Made by a program: the position numbers and the translations under genes. A DNA stretch of 7,987 bases from an uncultured cyanobacterium (GTDB lineage: Bacteria > Cyanobacteriota > Cyanobacteriia > Phormidesmidales > Phormidesmidaceae), in contig CALHGI010000258.1 of NCBI GenBank assembly GCA_938029995.1, positions 1 through 7,987 of the forward strand, given 5' to 3'. Every line of letters begins with the position of its first letter. Within the stretch, counting starts at the first letter, position 1. The notes under the pieces are model-generated. The model was not told the DNA's origin and made no database searches. It saw nothing but the letters and a program-made list of their open reading frames with translations. Below, in pieces: positions 6,621 to 7,987 of this stretch.

Positions 6621-7643
6621 CTAATGGGGCACCAACTGGGGTGGCGGTGGGGCCACCAGGGTCATGGGCTCCCCCGCCGGGTGTATAAAAGACAAACAAT
6701 GGGCATGGAGCCAGTAGCCGCAGTCGCTGGGAATCGCGGTGGCCGACCGATGGGGCTGACCGCCGTCCACATAAAGCGGATCTCCCAGGAGTGGGTGCCC
6801 CACGGTGGCGAGGTGAATGCGAATCTGATGGGGTCGGCCGGTGAGAATGGTCACATCTAGCAGGGTGGCCTGGGGGCGACGCTGAACCACGGTGCAGTCG
6901 CTGTGGGCCTCCAAACCGTCCGGAGTGGCCCCATAAATGTGGCCCAGTTGGGGATAGGGAATTTTACCAATGGGCTGGGTGACCGTGAACTGATCCGGCA
7001 GCGCATCCGGTAGACCATCGGCTGGCCGAACCGTCGGACCAACCAGGGCGCGATAGGTTTTCCCTAGGCGGCGCTGGCGCATTTGCTGGCTCAGGTGGGC
7101 GCGGGCCGCTTTAGTTTTAGCCACCAGCATAATGCCCGAAGTGCCCCGGCCTAGGCGATGGATCGGGGCCGCCGTGGGATGGTGCTGGCGGAGCTGCCAC
7201 AGCAGCGTATTTTGCAGAAAATTGCCACCCGGCAGGACCGGCAACCCCGATGGTTTATGGACCACCAGCAGCCCATCATCCTCATAAATCGTGGCGATAT
7301 CTAAGGGGACTGGGGGTTCCTGCCACGGGGGGCGATGGTAGGTAAGCTGCTGGCCAGGAATGAGGGGGGCATTGGCCTGGGTGGGCTGGCCGTTGAGGCG
7401 GACGTGGCCAGACTCGATGCGGCGTTGCCAAGTAGCCCGGTCCGAGTGGCGATAGTGGTGGGTGTAGTAGTCAAGGACGGTGGTGGAAGCTTGGCTGGGA
7501 CCAGCCTGGTGGGCCCTGACACGACTCACTTGACGGGCGCTAACGCGATCGCAATAAACCCACCCATCGTTTAGCTCCGTAGGGCAGGCATGGCCCACCC
7601 TACGAGGAATTTCACCTGGGTTAGACGTTGGCAGATCGGCCAA
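6621..7643 (-). CDS. RluA-family protein with S4-like domain, catalytic Asp replaced by Gly
   Basis: The fold is that of an RluA/RluD-type pseudouridine synthase. An S4-like RNA-binding region (about 55-101, VLDYYTHHYRHSDRATW to PGQQLTYHRPPW) is followed by the synthase domain: IYEDDGLLVVHKPSGLPVLPGG (119-140), PIHRLGRGTSGIMLVAKT (160-177), GRPHQIRIHLATVGHPLLGDPLY (269-291). In the catalytic motif HRLDxxTSG the Asp is Gly165, and the codon is clearly GGC. I recall HRLGRGTSG as shared by related cyanobacterial and plant proteins, so this looks like a clade trait, not a sequencing error. Whether the protein is active is open. The start is uncertain: TTG 7643 begins 5 nt after the upstream stop and gives 340 residues, and GTG 7598 gives 325 but lies inside a palindromic repeat. 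Homologous sequence seems to begin near GWVYCDRV (27-34). The close spacing suggests co-transcription with the upstream small gene. Confidence 0.85.
   Translation of the reverse strand: MADLPTSNPGEIPRRVGHACPTELNDGWVYCDRVSARQVSRVRAHQAGPSQASTTVLDYYTHHYRHSDRATWQRRIESGHVRLNGQPTQANAPLIPGQQLTYHRPPWQEPPVPLDIATIYEDDGLLVVHKPSGLPVLPGGNFLQNTLLWQLRQHHPTAAPIHRLGRGTSGIMLVAKTKAARAHLSQQMRQRRLGKTYRALVGPTVRPADGLPDALPDQFTVTQPIGKIPYPQLGHIYGATPDGLEAHSDCTVVQRRPQATLLDVTILTGRPHQIRIHLATVGHPLLGDPLYVDGGQPHRSATAIPSDCGYWLHAHCLSFIHPAGEPMTLVAPPPPQLVPH
7578..7604. repeat. Cyanobacterial-type dispersed palindrome (CGTAGGG...CCCTACG)
   Basis: Left arm CGTAGGGCAGGC (7578-7589), loop ATG, right arm GCCCACCCTACG (7593-7604). 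Ten of the twelve positions pair by Watson-Crick rules, and on the minus strand the other two become G-U pairs, so the transcript folds fully. I remember GTAGGGTGGGC-type palindromes as common dispersed repeats in cyanobacterial genomes. It lies between the small upstream gene and the conserved part of the second RluA gene, overlapping that gene's possible N-terminus. Confidence 0.75.
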
Positions 7644-7648
7644 GGAAG

Positions 7649-7987
7649 TTACCGCTTAAATAAACCAGCCACACCACTTTTCACCTGATCAGCCAGGGCC
7701 TGTACGCCCCCCGCAATCCCAGGTTTAGGGGGAACCGCCACGGTAATGGGCTCATCCTTAAAGGCCTTGACCCGATAGCCATATTCCAGATTGGTCTTAT
7801 TTTTTCTCAAAATGGGGTAGATGCGAAATGCCCCCTGCAGTAAGTCATCCTCACTAGCAAAAATCGCCCGGTCAATATCTACAGAGCGCTTTACAGCCAC
7901 CACACCCACCGGGTACCACTGCTTTTTATCCTTAATGCGAATGTGCACCTCAAACTCAGGATCGCCAGAAGAGCGGCGCTTATCCAT
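7649..7987 (-). CDS. Small conserved basic protein, possibly HHL1-like; start at window edge
   Basis: A 112-residue protein read from the right edge. The Met codon is exactly the last three bases of the window, so a longer N-terminus cannot be excluded. No signal peptide or membrane helix is visible. The core FEVHIRIKDKKQWYPVGVVAVKRS (12-35) looks like beta strands rich in Lys/Arg. DRAIFASEDDLLQGAFRIYPIL (39-60) and LEYGYRVKAFKDEPITVAV (67-85) follow. The end is a Pro/Gly linker and a short amphipathic helix ending GLFKR. The pattern resembles small cyanobacterial and plastid-related proteins annotated as HHL1-like (linked in plants to photosystem II protection under high light), but I recall this only loosely and do not assign the function firmly. 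It is the first visible gene of the leftward block, just ahead of the second RluA gene. Confidence 0.75.
   Translation of the reverse strand: MDKRRSSGDPEFEVHIRIKDKKQWYPVGVVAVKRSVDIDRAIFASEDDLLQGAFRIYPILRKNKTNLEYGYRVKAFKDEPITVAVPPKPGIAGGVQALADQVKSGVAGLFKR

Larger units (their letters stand above)
1145..7552. repeat. Six dispersed HIP1 octamers (GCGATCGC)
   Basis: Exact GCGATCGC copies lie at 1145-1152 and 1496-1503 (lnt), 2975-2982 (first RluA gene), 6010-6017 and 6343-6350 (aspartase gene) and 7545-7552 (second RluA gene). About 0.1-0.2 copies would be expected by chance in 8 kb. All are inside coding regions. HIP1 over-representation is typical of many cyanobacteria and is the main base-level clue to the host. 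The range given only spans the first to the last copy. Confidence 0.9.

Noticed and set aside
7490..7520. Palindrome ACCAG-C-CTGGT within the second RluA gene
   Set aside because: It is short, has a one-base spacer and is inside coding sequence; chance is sufficient.
1..7987. Search by eye for defence systems, transposases, CRISPR repeats, tRNA or rRNA genes
   Set aside because: All sizeable frames are explained by housekeeping-type genes, and no spaced direct repeats, transposase motifs or RNA-gene signatures were seen. I do not claim a novel system.

Overview
The window looks like a piece of a cyanobacterial chromosome. The palindrome GCGATCGC (HIP1, a hallmark of many cyanobacterial genomes) occurs six times in 8 kb. 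The proteins resemble cyanobacterial families, Shine-Dalgarno sequences are weak or absent, and a palindrome of the GTAGGGTGGGC...GCCCACCCTAC type, which I remember as a dispersed cyanobacterial repeat, lies near the right end. Nothing in the window looks like a phage, transposon, CRISPR array, toxin-antitoxin pair, or rRNA or tRNA gene.

Layout. The left third is read rightward. It holds the 3' part of cysH (thioredoxin-dependent PAPS reductase, start outside the window), then lnt (apolipoprotein N-acyltransferase), then a 203-bp gap packed with interlocking inverted repeats. Next comes a two-domain RluA-family pseudouridine synthase. That gene converges, 38 bp apart, on a leftward block. In transcription order (right to left) the block is: a small conserved basic protein (possibly HHL1-like), a second RluA-family protein whose catalytic aspartate position is glycine, an aspartase/fumarase-superfamily enzyme (best read as aspartate ammonia-lyase), and a SWIM zinc-finger protein.

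The genes do not form one pathway. They cover sulfate assimilation, lipoprotein maturation, RNA modification, aspartate/fumarate metabolism and a probable nucleic-acid or protein-binding SWIM protein. Only the small basic protein and the second RluA gene are close enough (5 nt to the earliest possible start) to suggest co-transcription. The others are separated by gaps of about 100-200 bp, two of which carry short three-copy tandem repeats.

I see no convincing new multi-gene system. The items most worth a second look are the interlocked inverted repeats at 2393-2499, the glycine in place of catalytic aspartate in the second RluA protein, the palindromic repeat that makes that gene's start uncertain, the apparent loss of cysteines in the first RluA protein's N-terminal domain, the 15-bp repeat that contains the cysH stop codon, and the G-rich/C-rich leader of the SWIM gene.
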